A stretch of DNA of 55,638 nt from CAZWEZ01 sp964632795 (GTDB lineage: Bacteria > Pseudomonadota > Alphaproteobacteria > Rhodospirillales > 2-02-FULL-58-16). Shown piece after piece: positions 24,907 to 32,902 of this stretch. The stretch covers positions 1 to 55,638 of the forward strand of contig CAZWEZ010000009.1 in NCBI GenBank assembly GCA_964632795.1, read 5' to 3'. The notes beneath the pieces are model-generated. The model did no database searches, was not told the DNA's origin, and saw only the letters and a program-made list of their open reading frames with translations. Numbering within the stretch: position 1 is the stretch's first letter; the number at the start of each line of letters is the position of its first letter. A program made the translations under genes and the position numbers.

Positions 24907-25110
24907 ATGGTGGCGCTGCATCCCGCCCCGTGGAACCGTAGCTTCGCCCGAGAGGGTCGTACTGGCGATCAGCACGATGCCTATTCCATCGCTGCCTGGC
25001 TCTCCCTTGCCGACCGGGACGGCAGCCTCGCCGGCTTCCTCAAGCCCGATCTGCCCCCGCCCGAACGCACCGTGGCGCAGGCCGAAGGCTGGATTCTGGG
25101 AGTGGCGTAG
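24907..25110 (+). pseudogene. C-terminal fragment of a DUF429-like/phage-type hypothetical protein
   Basis: 67 codons with an in-frame stop directly upstream. The text GRTGDQHDAYSIAAWLSLADRDGSL and the end AEGWILGVA resemble the last part of a common alphaproteobacterial protein with an Asp-rich RNase H-like tail. The N-terminal two thirds are missing. It lies between the R-M unit and the integrase and shows that the island interior is eroded. Confidence 0.45.
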
Positions 25111-25125
25111 CGACTGGCTCGTCTG

Positions 25126-26330
25126 CTACCGCCGTGACGGGATGGGGACGATTTCCGCCTGCCGACTTTCTTGAAGGGCATCCATCTTGGAGCCAAACCG
25201 TTCCGCCGCCGCGCGTAGCGGATCGTCCGCGAGATGAGCGTAACGCTTCGTTGTCAGCGGATTGGTATGGCCGAGCAGCCGACCGACGATCTCCAGGCTG
25301 AGACCACTGGAAACGAGGTGCGAGGCGTGTGTGTGGCGGTTGTCGTGGAGTCGGTAGTTCTCAATCCCCGCCGCCTTGGTGACCGACATCCAAAACCGCT
25401 TCAGTTCCTGGAGGGGCTTGCCAGGAGCATAGCCGGGGAAGACGAAACGGGGGCCTCGGGCTCGGCTTGCCGGCGCATCCCGTCAAGCAACTGGAGGGCC
25501 TGGGGGCTCAAGGGCAGGTGCTCCGTTTTCTTTTGTTTCGTCTGGTGGCTGGGCTTGATCCAGAGGCCCCGTTCGAAGTCGATATCGGCCCACTCGACCC
25601 TCAGGGCTTCCCCGATCCGGGCACCGGTCAGCAGCTGGAGCAGCACCGCGTTGGCAGCCCGCTGGTTGGGATGTTCGGCCAGGACCCTCAATAGCCGGAC
25701 CAGTTCGTCGTCGTTGAGCCAGCGCTCCCGCTTTTCCTCGTCGTAGCGTTCGATACCCTTGGCCGGATTGTCCGCCCGCCACTCCCACTGCACGGCCAGG
25801 GAAAACATCTTGGAAAGGAGGGCCAGCACTCGGTTGGCCTGATAGGGGTGGTCTTTCATGACCACATGCAGGGACTCGATATCGCGCCGGCCAACCGCCT
25901 CCACCTTCTTGGACTTGAACCTGGGCAGGATAATGTTTTCCAGCATGAGGCGGTCGTTGCGGACGCTGTTGGGGCGTTTCTTGGGGATGGCGTGGCGATC
26001 AAGATAATCCGCCACCAGATCGGCCATCGTCGGAGCCCGCCGTGCCGCCTGGGACTGGGAGACCGGGTCGCCACCCTTTAGCACCTCCGACAGAATCACC
26101 CGGGCTCGTTTCCGAGCCTTGTCGAAGGTGAGGAGCGGCCCGTGCTGGCCTAGGGTCTTGCGTTTCGATTGCCCGGTGATCCGGTTGCGGTACTGGACGA
26201 CGTAGCTGCGGACCCCGGTCGGTTTCACGCGGATGCCGAAGCCGGGGAGCGCGGTGTCCCAGACGACCTGATCGTGGTCGGTTGGTTGAATGGACTCGAC
26301 AAGGGATTTGGTTAGCTTGGCCTTGGCCAT
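25126..26330 (-). pseudogene. P4-type tyrosine integrase of the island, frameshifted
   Basis: ATG 26330 (GGAGAGGG upstream) opens a typical DUF4102 N-terminus (MAKAKLTKSLVESIQPTDHD), a core-binding domain, and the catalytic Arg in LLTGARIGEALRVEWADI. The frame then breaks at a five-G tract on the plus strand (25449-25453). The next frame continues with FVFPGYAPGKPLQELKRFW and the rest of the active site: HDNRHTHAS (HxxR), LLGHTNPLTTKRYAHL (His and Tyr nucleophile). One extra base in the tract would join both parts into about 401 residues. As read, Arg-I is separated from the H-R-H-Y residues and the enzyme would be inactive. Confidence 0.88.
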
Positions 26331-26350
26331 TTCGAATGCCCTCTCCGTAC

Positions 26351-26373
26351 GGGTAAGCGCGGGGTAAGCATGA
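26351..26373 (+). repeat. Right copy of candidate integrase arm-type repeat
   Basis: Identical to 789-811 and located 21 bases upstream of the integrase start codon (26330, minus strand). It could also serve as an autoregulatory site for the integrase promoter. Confidence 0.6.
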
Positions 26374-26499
26374 AATATCGAAAACCGGAGTGTATTGTCA
26401 GGCTGTGTCGTGGTTGGTGAATAGCATTTATCATTATATTCCCGTGCATTATAGAAGTCCATCGAAGTTGACCGGGAAACGGCGAAGGGGTGGCCGGAC

Positions 26500-26546
26500 G
26501 ATTTGTAATCAGCAGGTCGTGGGTTCGATTCCTGCATCCGGCACCA
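26500..26546 (+). repeat. attR core: duplicated 3' end of tRNA-Thr
   Basis: Exact 47-bp copy of 696-742, in the same orientation. Upstream sequence does not restore a D-arm or the 5' acceptor strand, so this is not a functional tRNA gene. It is followed by AATAAAATCAAGGGCTTAGC and a T-run at 26583-26590, which may be the original downstream sequence of the tRNA. Confidence 0.92.
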
Positions 26547-26844
26547 ATAAAATCAAGGGCTTAGCAAAATAATTGCCCAGCCGTTTTTTTTATAGCAACC
26601 ACATGGCAACCACCGAATTTAGAAATAGGTGGGCCTGGAGCTGGCCCGGTGGCAAAGGCATTATACCAACGGCCATAATCACTGACTCCCCCGACCATCC
26701 TTCGACACGCCGCTTGCGCGGCTGCTCAGGATGAGATTTTTTGAAAAATAAAGAGATTCCTCATCCTGAGCAGCGAGCGAAGCTCGCGTGTCGAAGGATG
26801 CCCACAGGTCAGTGTCTCTGTCCGCTGGCATTAGTCGGGATATC
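26547..26844. other. Right flank of the island
   Basis: It holds the presumed tRNA terminator (T-run 26583-26590), the pair GCAACCACATGGCAACCACC (26596-26615, arm-like), a copy of the ATACCAA repeat (26663), and the long hairpin described separately. No gene is supported. Confidence 0.5.
26696..26800. repeat. Long intergenic hairpin repeat
   Basis: Arms 26696-26735 and 26760-26800 are near-perfect inverse copies (CATCCTTCGACACGC...CTCAGGATGAG). This type of repeat is widespread between genes in alphaproteobacteria. It lies downstream of the ABC exporter gene and could act as a transcription end or message stabiliser. Confidence 0.8.
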
Positions 26845-28710
26845 CTACTCCGCCGCCTCGCGGGCGAGGAAACCGCCCGACTGGCGAGCCCACAGTTCGG
26901 CGTAGAGGCCGCCCCGCTGCAACAGGGAATCGTGGTTGCCTTCCTCGACGATCTTTCCGCCGTCCATGATGATCAGGCGGTCCATGGCGGCGATGGTCGA
27001 AAGCCGGTGGGCGATGGCGATCACCGTCTTGCCCTCCATCAGGTGGAACAGGTTTTCCTGGATCGCCATTTCGACTTCCGAATCCAGCGCGCTGGTCGCT
27101 TCGTCGAGGATCAGGATCGGCGCGTTCTTGAGCAGCACCCGGGAGATCGCGATGCGCTGGCGCTGGCCTCCTGATAGCTTGACCCCGCGTTCGCCGACGT
27201 GGGCCTGGTACCCCTTGCGGCCCTCCAGGTCCTCCAGGTCGCCGATGAAATCGTGGGCGTGGGCCTGGCTGGCGGCGGCGATCACCTCGTCTAGGCTGGC
27301 ATCGGGCTTGGAGTAGCGGATGTTGTCGATGACCGAACGGTGCAGCAACGAAGTGTCCTGGGTCACCATGCCGATCCGCGCCCGCAGGCTGTCCTGGGTC
27401 ACCTTGGCGATGTCCTGGCCGTCGATCAGGATACGCCCGCCCTCGAGGTCGTAGAACCGCAGCAGCAGACTGACCATGGTCGACTTGCCGGCCCCGGAAC
27501 GGCCGACGATACCGATCTTCTCTCCCGGCGCGACGCGCAGTGACAGGCCGTCCATGATCCCCTGGCCGATATCCCGGCGTTCCTTGCCGTAGTTGAAGTG
27601 GATGTCCTCGAAACGGATTTCGCCCCTGGTCACGGCAAGGGGCTCGGCGTCCTCGGCGTCGACGATCGCCCGGTCCCGGGCAATGGTCTCGATGCCGTCC
27701 TGGACCACGCCGATATTCTCGAACAAGCTCGAGACCTCCCACAGAATCCATTGCGCCATTCCCTTCAGACGCAGGACCAGGCCGATGGCGAAGGCGATGG
27801 CGCCGGTGGTCACGGCATCGACGTGCCACAGCCAGATCGACAGCGCGGCGACCGAAAACAGCATGACCCCGTTAATCAGGCTCAGCGTCGCGGTCAGCAG
27901 GGTGGACAGCCGCATCTGGTGGTATACGTTGTCGAGAAATGCGTCCATGCCCTCGCGCGCATAGGAGTCCTCGTGGGCGGCGTGGGCGAACATCTTGACG
28001 GTGCCGATATTGGAATAACTGTCGACCACCCGGCCGGTGACGATCGAACGGAAATCCGCCTGTTCCTTGGAAACCCTGCGCAGACGTGGGACGAAATAAC
28101 GGAGCAGGATCAAATAGCCGATCAACCACAGGACCATCGGCGCCGTCAGCCGAAGGTCGCTGGTCGCGAACAGGACCAGCGTCGCCATGAAGTAGACGAC
28201 GACGTAGAGGAAGACCTCGGTGAACTTCAACACCGTGTCGCGCACCCCGAGCGCGGTCTGCATCATCTTGGTCGCCACCCGGCCGGCGAAGTCGTCGTTG
28301 AAGAACTCCATGCTCTGGCGGAGCAGGTAGCGGTGGGCCTGCCATCGCGTCCGCATCGCGAAGTTGCCGAGCAGGCCCTGGTTGACTAAGGTTTCGTAGA
28401 AGAAGTTCATAGCCGGAAGGACGATCGCGGCGAGGATCCCCATCAGGACCAGGAACGTCCCGTGTTCGGACCAGAAGCTCCCCCGATCGCCCTCGGTCAA
28501 CCAGTCGATGAGGATGCCGACGAAGGCGTACAGCAAGACCTCGATCACGGCCATGGCGGCGGCCAGCGTCGAGGAGGCCAATATCAGGGGCCAGAAGGGG
28601 CGCGCGTAATGAAGGACGAACCCGGTGAGGGTCGTCGGAGGCTTTTCGGGCTGCGCTTCCGGGAACGGGTCGCTACTGCGCTCGATCCAACGAAATATCC
28701 GGGATATCAA
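26845..28710 (-). CDS. ABC exporter, fused permease and ATPase (MsbA-like)
   Basis: 621 aa from TTG 28710 (GAGGAG upstream). Six membrane helices occupy about residues 30-330. The ATPase domain has Walker A VGRSGAGKST, signature KLSGGQRQRIAISRVLL, Walker B ILILDEATSALD and switch His in AIAHRLSTI. Half-transporters of this family dimerise and export lipids, peptides or drugs. It is monocistronic and lies just outside the island, so it was probably the original neighbour of tRNA-Thr. The substrate is unknown. Confidence 0.93.
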   Translation of the reverse strand: MISRIFRWIERSSDPFPEAQPEKPPTTLTGFVLHYARPFWPLILASSTLAAAMAVIEVLLYAFVGILIDWLTEGDRGSFWSEHGTFLVLMGILAAIVLPAMNFFYETLVNQGLLGNFAMRTRWQAHRYLLRQSMEFFNDDFAGRVATKMMQTALGVRDTVLKFTEVFLYVVVYFMATLVLFATSDLRLTAPMVLWLIGYLILLRYFVPRLRRVSKEQADFRSIVTGRVVDSYSNIGTVKMFAHAAHEDSYAREGMDAFLDNVYHQMRLSTLLTATLSLINGVMLFSVAALSIWLWHVDAVTTGAIAFAIGLVLRLKGMAQWILWEVSSLFENIGVVQDGIETIARDRAIVDAEDAEPLAVTRGEIRFEDIHFNYGKERRDIGQGIMDGLSLRVAPGEKIGIVGRSGAGKSTMVSLLLRFYDLEGGRILIDGQDIAKVTQDSLRARIGMVTQDTSLLHRSVIDNIRYSKPDASLDEVIAAASQAHAHDFIGDLEDLEGRKGYQAHVGERGVKLSGGQRQRIAISRVLLKNAPILILDEATSALDSEVEMAIQENLFHLMEGKTVIAIAHRLSTIAAMDRLIIMDGGKIVEEGNHDSLLQRGGLYAELWARQSGGFLAREAAE

Positions 28711-28885
28711 TAGGTCTGCTCCTCGCCGGCCAGGTCCGAGCAGGGAAGTTTACACCGCCGGTGGCGACAAGCCCTAATGAATGCCGCACTCAACATATCG
28801 TCGCTGAAGATCACCACCGAGATCCTTGGGTATTACCACTATCGGCGGTAAAGGGAAGACTCCGACCAAAAGCGGGCGTGGGCCC

Positions 28886-29194
28886 TCATTCCTCGCCCTT
28901 GCGGGTGGTCATCTCGAGGATGACTTCCATCATCTTCTCTTGGTCTTCGTGGAATTTGATGCCGACGAATTCGTCGTCCTTCCACACCACCTCGCCTTCG
29001 AATTCGCCGTAGGGGGGGATCCTGAGGACGATGTTCTTGAACGGGTCCTTGGCGAAGCGGACCTTCGCCCCGCCGGCGGAGACGTAGAAGATCGTACAGT
29101 CCTGGGCCGCCCCGCCAACCGAGACCTCGGCCTCGAGCATCAGGGGATAGCGTTCGAATTGCCGCCGTTCCTTGAAGGTCTTGGGGTCGGCCAT
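28886..29194 (-). CDS. PilZ-domain protein
   Basis: 102 aa from ATG 29194, with CGAGGAGA upstream. The short domain includes ERRQFERYPL, which supplies the RxxxR element that binds c-di-GMP, and a D/N-x-S-x-x-G equivalent VSAGGAKVRF in which the first acidic position is replaced by Tyr-Val, so ligand binding could be weakened. The remaining strands (EFEGEVVWKDDEFVGIKF) fit the PilZ barrel. It is a single-domain protein, likely an adaptor for motility or exopolysaccharide control. Confidence 0.88.
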   Translation of the reverse strand: MADPKTFKERRQFERYPLMLEAEVSVGGAAQDCTIFYVSAGGAKVRFAKDPFKNIVLRIPPYGEFEGEVVWKDDEFVGIKFHEDQEKMMEVILEMTTRKGEE

Positions 29195-29327
29195 GGAAAC
29201 ATCTCCTCGATGCATGTGCCGGAGCAAAATCTTCCCAGACGGTACACCGTGGCGCCACAATGGACAAACACTGAGTATGTTGTCGATTCCGGCGCCTGAT
29301 CCTCGCCGGCCCAGCCCGTGACGCGCG

Positions 29328-30254
29328 TCACAGACGCGCTTCCAGCCGTTGTGCGATCGCCCTGATGTGCTCGACTCCGATGCCGCAGCAGCCGCCGACC
29401 ACCTGGACCCCGGCCTCGATCCATTCCAGGCACCGCCCGGCCAGGGTGTGGGGCGCGATGATGTCGACGAATCGCCAATTGGGCATCTCGAAATAGCCCG
29501 AATCGGGATAGGCCATCAGGGGGCCGGACCACTGGGCGCGCAGGGTCTCGATCGCCTCCGGGATATCGTCGACGGAGGTGTGCATGACGCCGGCAACCGC
29601 GCTCCCGGCGGGCAGGATCGCCTCGACCACCTCGGCGAAAGACAGGTCGGGCCGTTGGAAGCCGGTCAGGCGGCCGCCCTCGCCCCGCTTGGCGCTGAAC
29701 CCGGCCCACACCGGCAACCCGGTGTCGAGCGCCGCGGCGATCGCCGGGACGGCGAGGTCGGGGTCGTACATCATCTCCATCACGATGAGATCGACCCCGG
29801 CCTCGGCCAGCAGCTCCGCCATCTCGCGCAACGCCGCCGCCGCCCGCTGCCCGGTGGCCAGGCGCGAGGCGTCGCGCTCGGCCATCCCCTTTTGCATCGG
29901 CACCATGTGCGAGATCGAGCCGGCCACCGCCACCTGGCGCCCCGCGGCGGCCCGGTCGCGGGCCTCCCGGGCGAGGTCGACGGCGCGGCGGACGACCTCG
30001 CCCACCCGCTCGCCGTGGCCGGCCGCTTCCAGCACGAGCCGCGAGGAGGCGAAGGTGTTGGCAGTGATCACGTCGGCGCCGGCGCGGACGTAGTCCTCGT
30101 GGATTTGGCGTAGCAGGTCGCCGTCGGTGAGGGTAGCCATGGCGCACCAGGCGGCGTCGTCCATGGCCGCGCCGCGGCGCTCCAGTTCGGTCCCGGTGGC
30201 GCCGTCGAGCAGCACCACGCCGCCCTCGGCCAGGCGTTCCTCGAGGTGAAACAT
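29328..30254 (-). CDS. Homocysteine S-methyltransferase family protein
   Basis: 308 aa. The TIM-barrel domain starts LLDGATGTELERRG and contains ADVITANTFASS. The C-terminal zinc motif GGCCGIGVEHI is present, giving two Cys. The third usual ligand (Cys of a GxNC motif) is replaced by VMHTS, so His may take its place or the chemistry may differ. Family members transfer a methyl group from betaine, S-methylmethionine or a methyl-corrinoid to homocysteine. It lies close to the dehalogenase gene and in the neighbourhood of corrinoid methyltransferase genes, which suggests it is the methyl acceptor enzyme. Confidence 0.85.
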   Translation of the reverse strand: MFHLEERLAEGGVVLLDGATGTELERRGAAMDDAAWCAMATLTDGDLLRQIHEDYVRAGADVITANTFASSRLVLEAAGHGERVGEVVRRAVDLAREARDRAAAGRQVAVAGSISHMVPMQKGMAERDASRLATGQRAAAALREMAELLAEAGVDLIVMEMMYDPDLAVPAIAAALDTGLPVWAGFSAKRGEGGRLTGFQRPDLSFAEVVEAILPAGSAVAGVMHTSVDDIPEAIETLRAQWSGPLMAYPDSGYFEMPNWRFVDIIAPHTLAGRCLEWIEAGVQVVGGCCGIGVEHIRAIAQRLEARL

Positions 30255-30297
30255 GACCGGCCCTCCTTGCCGACGAAGCCGATGGCGGCCCCCTCCC

Positions 30298-30984
30298 CTA
30301 CAGGCCCAGCAACGGCGGCAGTTCGGCCAGCGTGCGGACCTCGGCCACCGGTTCGCCGGGCAGCCGCTCGGGGCGCTGGCCGTAGCGGTTGCACCACACC
30401 ACCTGGAAGCCCAGCGCGGCGGGACAGAAGGCGTCCCAGGCGTTGGACGACTGGTAGCAGATGTTCGACGCCGAAGCCCCCAGCCAGTCAGTCGCCATCT
30501 GGTAGACCGAGGGATGGGGCTTGTAGATGCCGACCTGCTCGACCGACAGCACGGCGTCCAGCAGCCCGGCGATGCCGGCGCTGTCGACGGCGGCCTCGAG
30601 CATCCTGGGCGAGCCGTTGGAAAGGATCGCGGTCTTGAAGCCGCCCTCCTTGAGGCGGCTCAGCACGTCGACCACCTCGGGGAAGGTGTCGAGCTCCATG
30701 TAGAGGTTCATCAGCTTGTCGCGTAGCGCCGCATTGTCGATGTCGAGCGCGCTCATCGCGAAATCGAGGCCGTCGCCGGTGACCTGCCAGAAGTCGACGT
30801 AGCGGCCCAGCAGGCTGCGCTGCCAAGTGTACTCCATCTGCTTGGTCCGCCACAGGGCCGACAGGGGGTCGGCCTTGTGGCCCAACTCGTCGCGGCACCG
30901 CTTGGCGGCGGCGTTGAAGTCGAACAGGGTGCCGTAGGCGTCGAACACGCAGGCCCCGATATCCTTGATCCGCGCTTCGTTCAT
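30298..30984 (-). CDS. Haloacid dehalogenase, type II (HAD superfamily)
   Basis: 228 aa from ATG 30984. The nucleophile motif is CVFDAYGTLFDF, motif II SNGSP near residue 122, the catalytic Lys lies in KPHPSVY, and motif III is SSNAWDAFCPAALGF, as in L-2-haloacid dehalogenases. These enzymes replace a halogen at C2 of a carboxylic acid by hydroxyl through an aspartyl ester. It is divergent from the TRAP transporter operon across a 204-base region that contains a candidate GntR operator. A TRAP carrier for haloacids or similar acids would fit. Confidence 0.9.
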   Translation of the reverse strand: MNEARIKDIGACVFDAYGTLFDFNAAAKRCRDELGHKADPLSALWRTKQMEYTWQRSLLGRYVDFWQVTGDGLDFAMSALDIDNAALRDKLMNLYMELDTFPEVVDVLSRLKEGGFKTAILSNGSPRMLEAAVDSAGIAGLLDAVLSVEQVGIYKPHPSVYQMATDWLGASASNICYQSSNAWDAFCPAALGFQVVWCNRYGQRPERLPGEPVAEVRTLAELPPLLGL

Positions 30985-31061
30985 GGTTTCACTCCCTTGC
31001 CCGGAGCCTTCCGGATATCCCGGCGATCGGGCGCCGTTGACATTTCGCGCCCCCCCGAATA

Positions 31062-31073
31062 CTAATATATCAG
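31062..31073. promoter_or_regulatory. Candidate GntR operator upstream of TRAP operon
   Basis: CTAATATATCAG differs by one base from the perfect palindrome CTGATATATCAG at 36769-36780, and both are followed by two variable bases and GTGA. It lies 116 bases before dctP and 78 bases before the divergent dehalogenase start. Confidence 0.6.
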
Positions 31074-31188
31074 ACGTGAAATGTCTTCGTCCGGGCGTAA
31101 TTCTCCGCGGGATACGGGCTTGGCTACGATGCCCCCCGCACCACACCGGGTCGCGATATCATCTTAATCTGCCACAGGGAGCAAAACC

Positions 31189-32253
31189 ATGTTGAAGGGC
31201 TTTACCGGAACCGCGAAGCTCGTCGGCGCCGTGTTGCTGGTCGCCATCCTGGCGCCCGCCGGCGCCAACGCCGAGGCGCAGTTCAAATGGAAGATGGCCA
31301 CCAGTTGGGGCGGCGGCCCGCTTATGGAGATCGGCGCCAAGGCCTTCGCCGACAAGGTCAAGCAGTACACCGAGGGCCGGGTCGAGATCCAGGTCTTCCC
31401 GGGCGGCACGCTGGGCAAGGCGCTGAAGATCGCCGAGACCGTCGAGAAAGGCGTCGCCGAGGTCGGCCACACCTGGATGGGCTACGACTGGGGCAAGGAC
31501 AAGACCACCGTGGTCTTCGGCGGCTTCGCCGGCTCCATGGATTCCGAACGCATGTTGCACTGGCTGTACGAGGCCGGCGGGCTTGAGATGTGGGCCGACT
31601 TCCGGATGGAGAAGTTCGGCGTCGTCTCGATGCCGATGTTCATCCGCACCGCCGAAGCCTTCCTGCACTCGCGCAAGCCGGTCCGCTCGCTGGCCGATCT
31701 CAAGGGCCTGAAGATCCGCACCGCCGGCGCCTGGCTCGAGATCTCCAAGAGCCTGGGCGCCTCGCCGGTGACCATGCCCGGGGCCGAGGTCTTCACCACG
31801 CTTGAGCGCGGCGGCATCGACGCCACCGAGTGGGGCACGCTGTACGAGAACATCTCGGCGGGCTTCCACAAGATCGCCAAGTACGTGATCATCCCCGGTG
31901 TCCACCAGCCGGTGGCCCCCTTCGAGGTGATGTTCAACAAGGACGCCTGGGCCAAGCTGTCGGCGACCGACCAGGCGATGATCAGGGAGGCGGCCAAGAT
32001 GGTCACCTTCGAGACCTGGACCCGGATCGGCCACGAGGACGCCAAGGCCCTCGACTTTTACCGCAGCGAGGGCAACGAGATCATCGAGCTCGACGAGGCG
32101 GTCCAGATACAGGCCAAGAAGTTGGGCGTCACCTGGGGCTTGGAGCAGGCCAAGACCAATCCCTGGTTCGCCAAGGCCTTCAACAGCCAGCTCGCGTTCG
32201 AGAAGCTGTGGAAGGACGCCGCCCGCTATCGCAACGTCAAATCGGGCAACTGA
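31189..32253 (+). CDS. TRAP transporter periplasmic binding protein (DctP family)
   Basis: 354 aa with a signal peptide cleaved near ANA-EAQ (residue 28). The DctP fold is shown by KMATSWGGGPLMEIGAKAFAD, GRVEIQVFPGGTLG, the ligand-binding Arg in LKIRTAGAWLEISKSLG, and the segment GGIDATEWG, typical of the group that binds keto acids and related carboxylates (TakP-like). A ribosome site CAGGGAG precedes ATG 31189. The two membrane subunits follow. The carboxylate it binds is not known. Confidence 0.92.
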   Translation: MLKGFTGTAKLVGAVLLVAILAPAGANAEAQFKWKMATSWGGGPLMEIGAKAFADKVKQYTEGRVEIQVFPGGTLGKALKIAETVEKGVAEVGHTWMGYDWGKDKTTVVFGGFAGSMDSERMLHWLYEAGGLEMWADFRMEKFGVVSMPMFIRTAEAFLHSRKPVRSLADLKGLKIRTAGAWLEISKSLGASPVTMPGAEVFTTLERGGIDATEWGTLYENISAGFHKIAKYVIIPGVHQPVAPFEVMFNKDAWAKLSATDQAMIREAAKMVTFETWTRIGHEDAKALDFYRSEGNEIIELDEAVQIQAKKLGVTWGLEQAKTNPWFAKAFNSQLAFEKLWKDAARYRNVKSGN

Positions 32254-32377
32254 TACCGGATATCGCCGGGGGGCGGGACGTCCCGCCCCCCGGTTGTTTC
32301 CCCCCGCGGCCGATACCTGTTAGTTTGCGCCGGACGTGCGGGCGCTTTACCGGAATTCGTCTTTTTGCCGATTTGAG

Positions 32378-32902
32378 ATGCTGATTATCCTTCGTGTCAT
32401 CGAGCGTATTTCCGGGGGCACCGGCATGGTCGCCGCGTGGACCATCGTTCCCCTGATCCTCGCCACCTGTTACGAGGTCTTTTCCCGTTACGTCCTCAAC
32501 GCGCCGACCATCTGGGCCTTCGAACTCGGCTACATGACGACCGGCACCCATTTCCTGATCGGCGCCGCCTATACGTTGCGCGAGAAGGCCCACATCCGCA
32601 TCGACGTCGTCTACGCCCACTTCAATCCCAAGCTTCAGGCGCTGGTCAACGCGCTGGGTTACGTGTTCCTGATGCTGCCGGTGTCGTTGTGGCTGAGCAC
32701 GGCGTTGTGGGAGTACGCCTACGACGCCATGATGTCGGGCGAGCTGTCCGGGATGTCGGCCTGGAACCCGGTGATCTGGCCGTTCCGGCTGGTGTTCTTC
32801 GGCGGCTTCCTGCTGCTCTCCCTGCAAGGGATCGCCGAGTTGATCAAGGCCGTCGCCGTGCTGGCCGGCAAGGACCTGGAAGACCTGGCACGGAACGCGT
32901 GA
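32378..32902 (+). CDS. TRAP transporter small membrane subunit (DctQ family)
   Basis: About 174 aa with four membrane helices. The DctQ signature appears as ATCYEVFSRYVLNAPTIWAFELG, followed by HIRIDVVY. An upstream GTG at 32336 is possible but adds a non-conserved stretch. The stop overlaps the start of the large subunit by one base. Confidence 0.9.
   Translation: MLIILRVIERISGGTGMVAAWTIVPLILATCYEVFSRYVLNAPTIWAFELGYMTTGTHFLIGAAYTLREKAHIRIDVVYAHFNPKLQALVNALGYVFLMLPVSLWLSTALWEYAYDAMMSGELSGMSAWNPVIWPFRLVFFGGFLLLSLQGIAELIKAVAVLAGKDLEDLARNA

Larger units (their letters stand above)
743..26546. mobile_element. Genomic island integrated in tRNA-Thr (about 25.8 kb, mosaic)
   Basis: The left border is the intact tRNA-Thr gene; the right border is a 47-bp exact copy of its 3' end. 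A P4-type tyrosine integrase gene (25126-26330, frameshifted) lies just inside the right border, as expected for a tRNA-targeted island. A 23-bp tandem-type repeat occurs inside both ends (789-811 and 26351-26373). The cargo includes a QueC-like locus, a transporter and metabolic block, a second integrase module, a STAND protein, and a restriction-modification unit with its own inverted repeats. The mix of recombinases and gene fragments indicates several acquisition events. Confidence 0.85.

Noticed and set aside
26500..26546. Second tRNA-Thr gene
   Set aside because: Only the 3' part is present; no D-arm or 5' acceptor strand precedes it.
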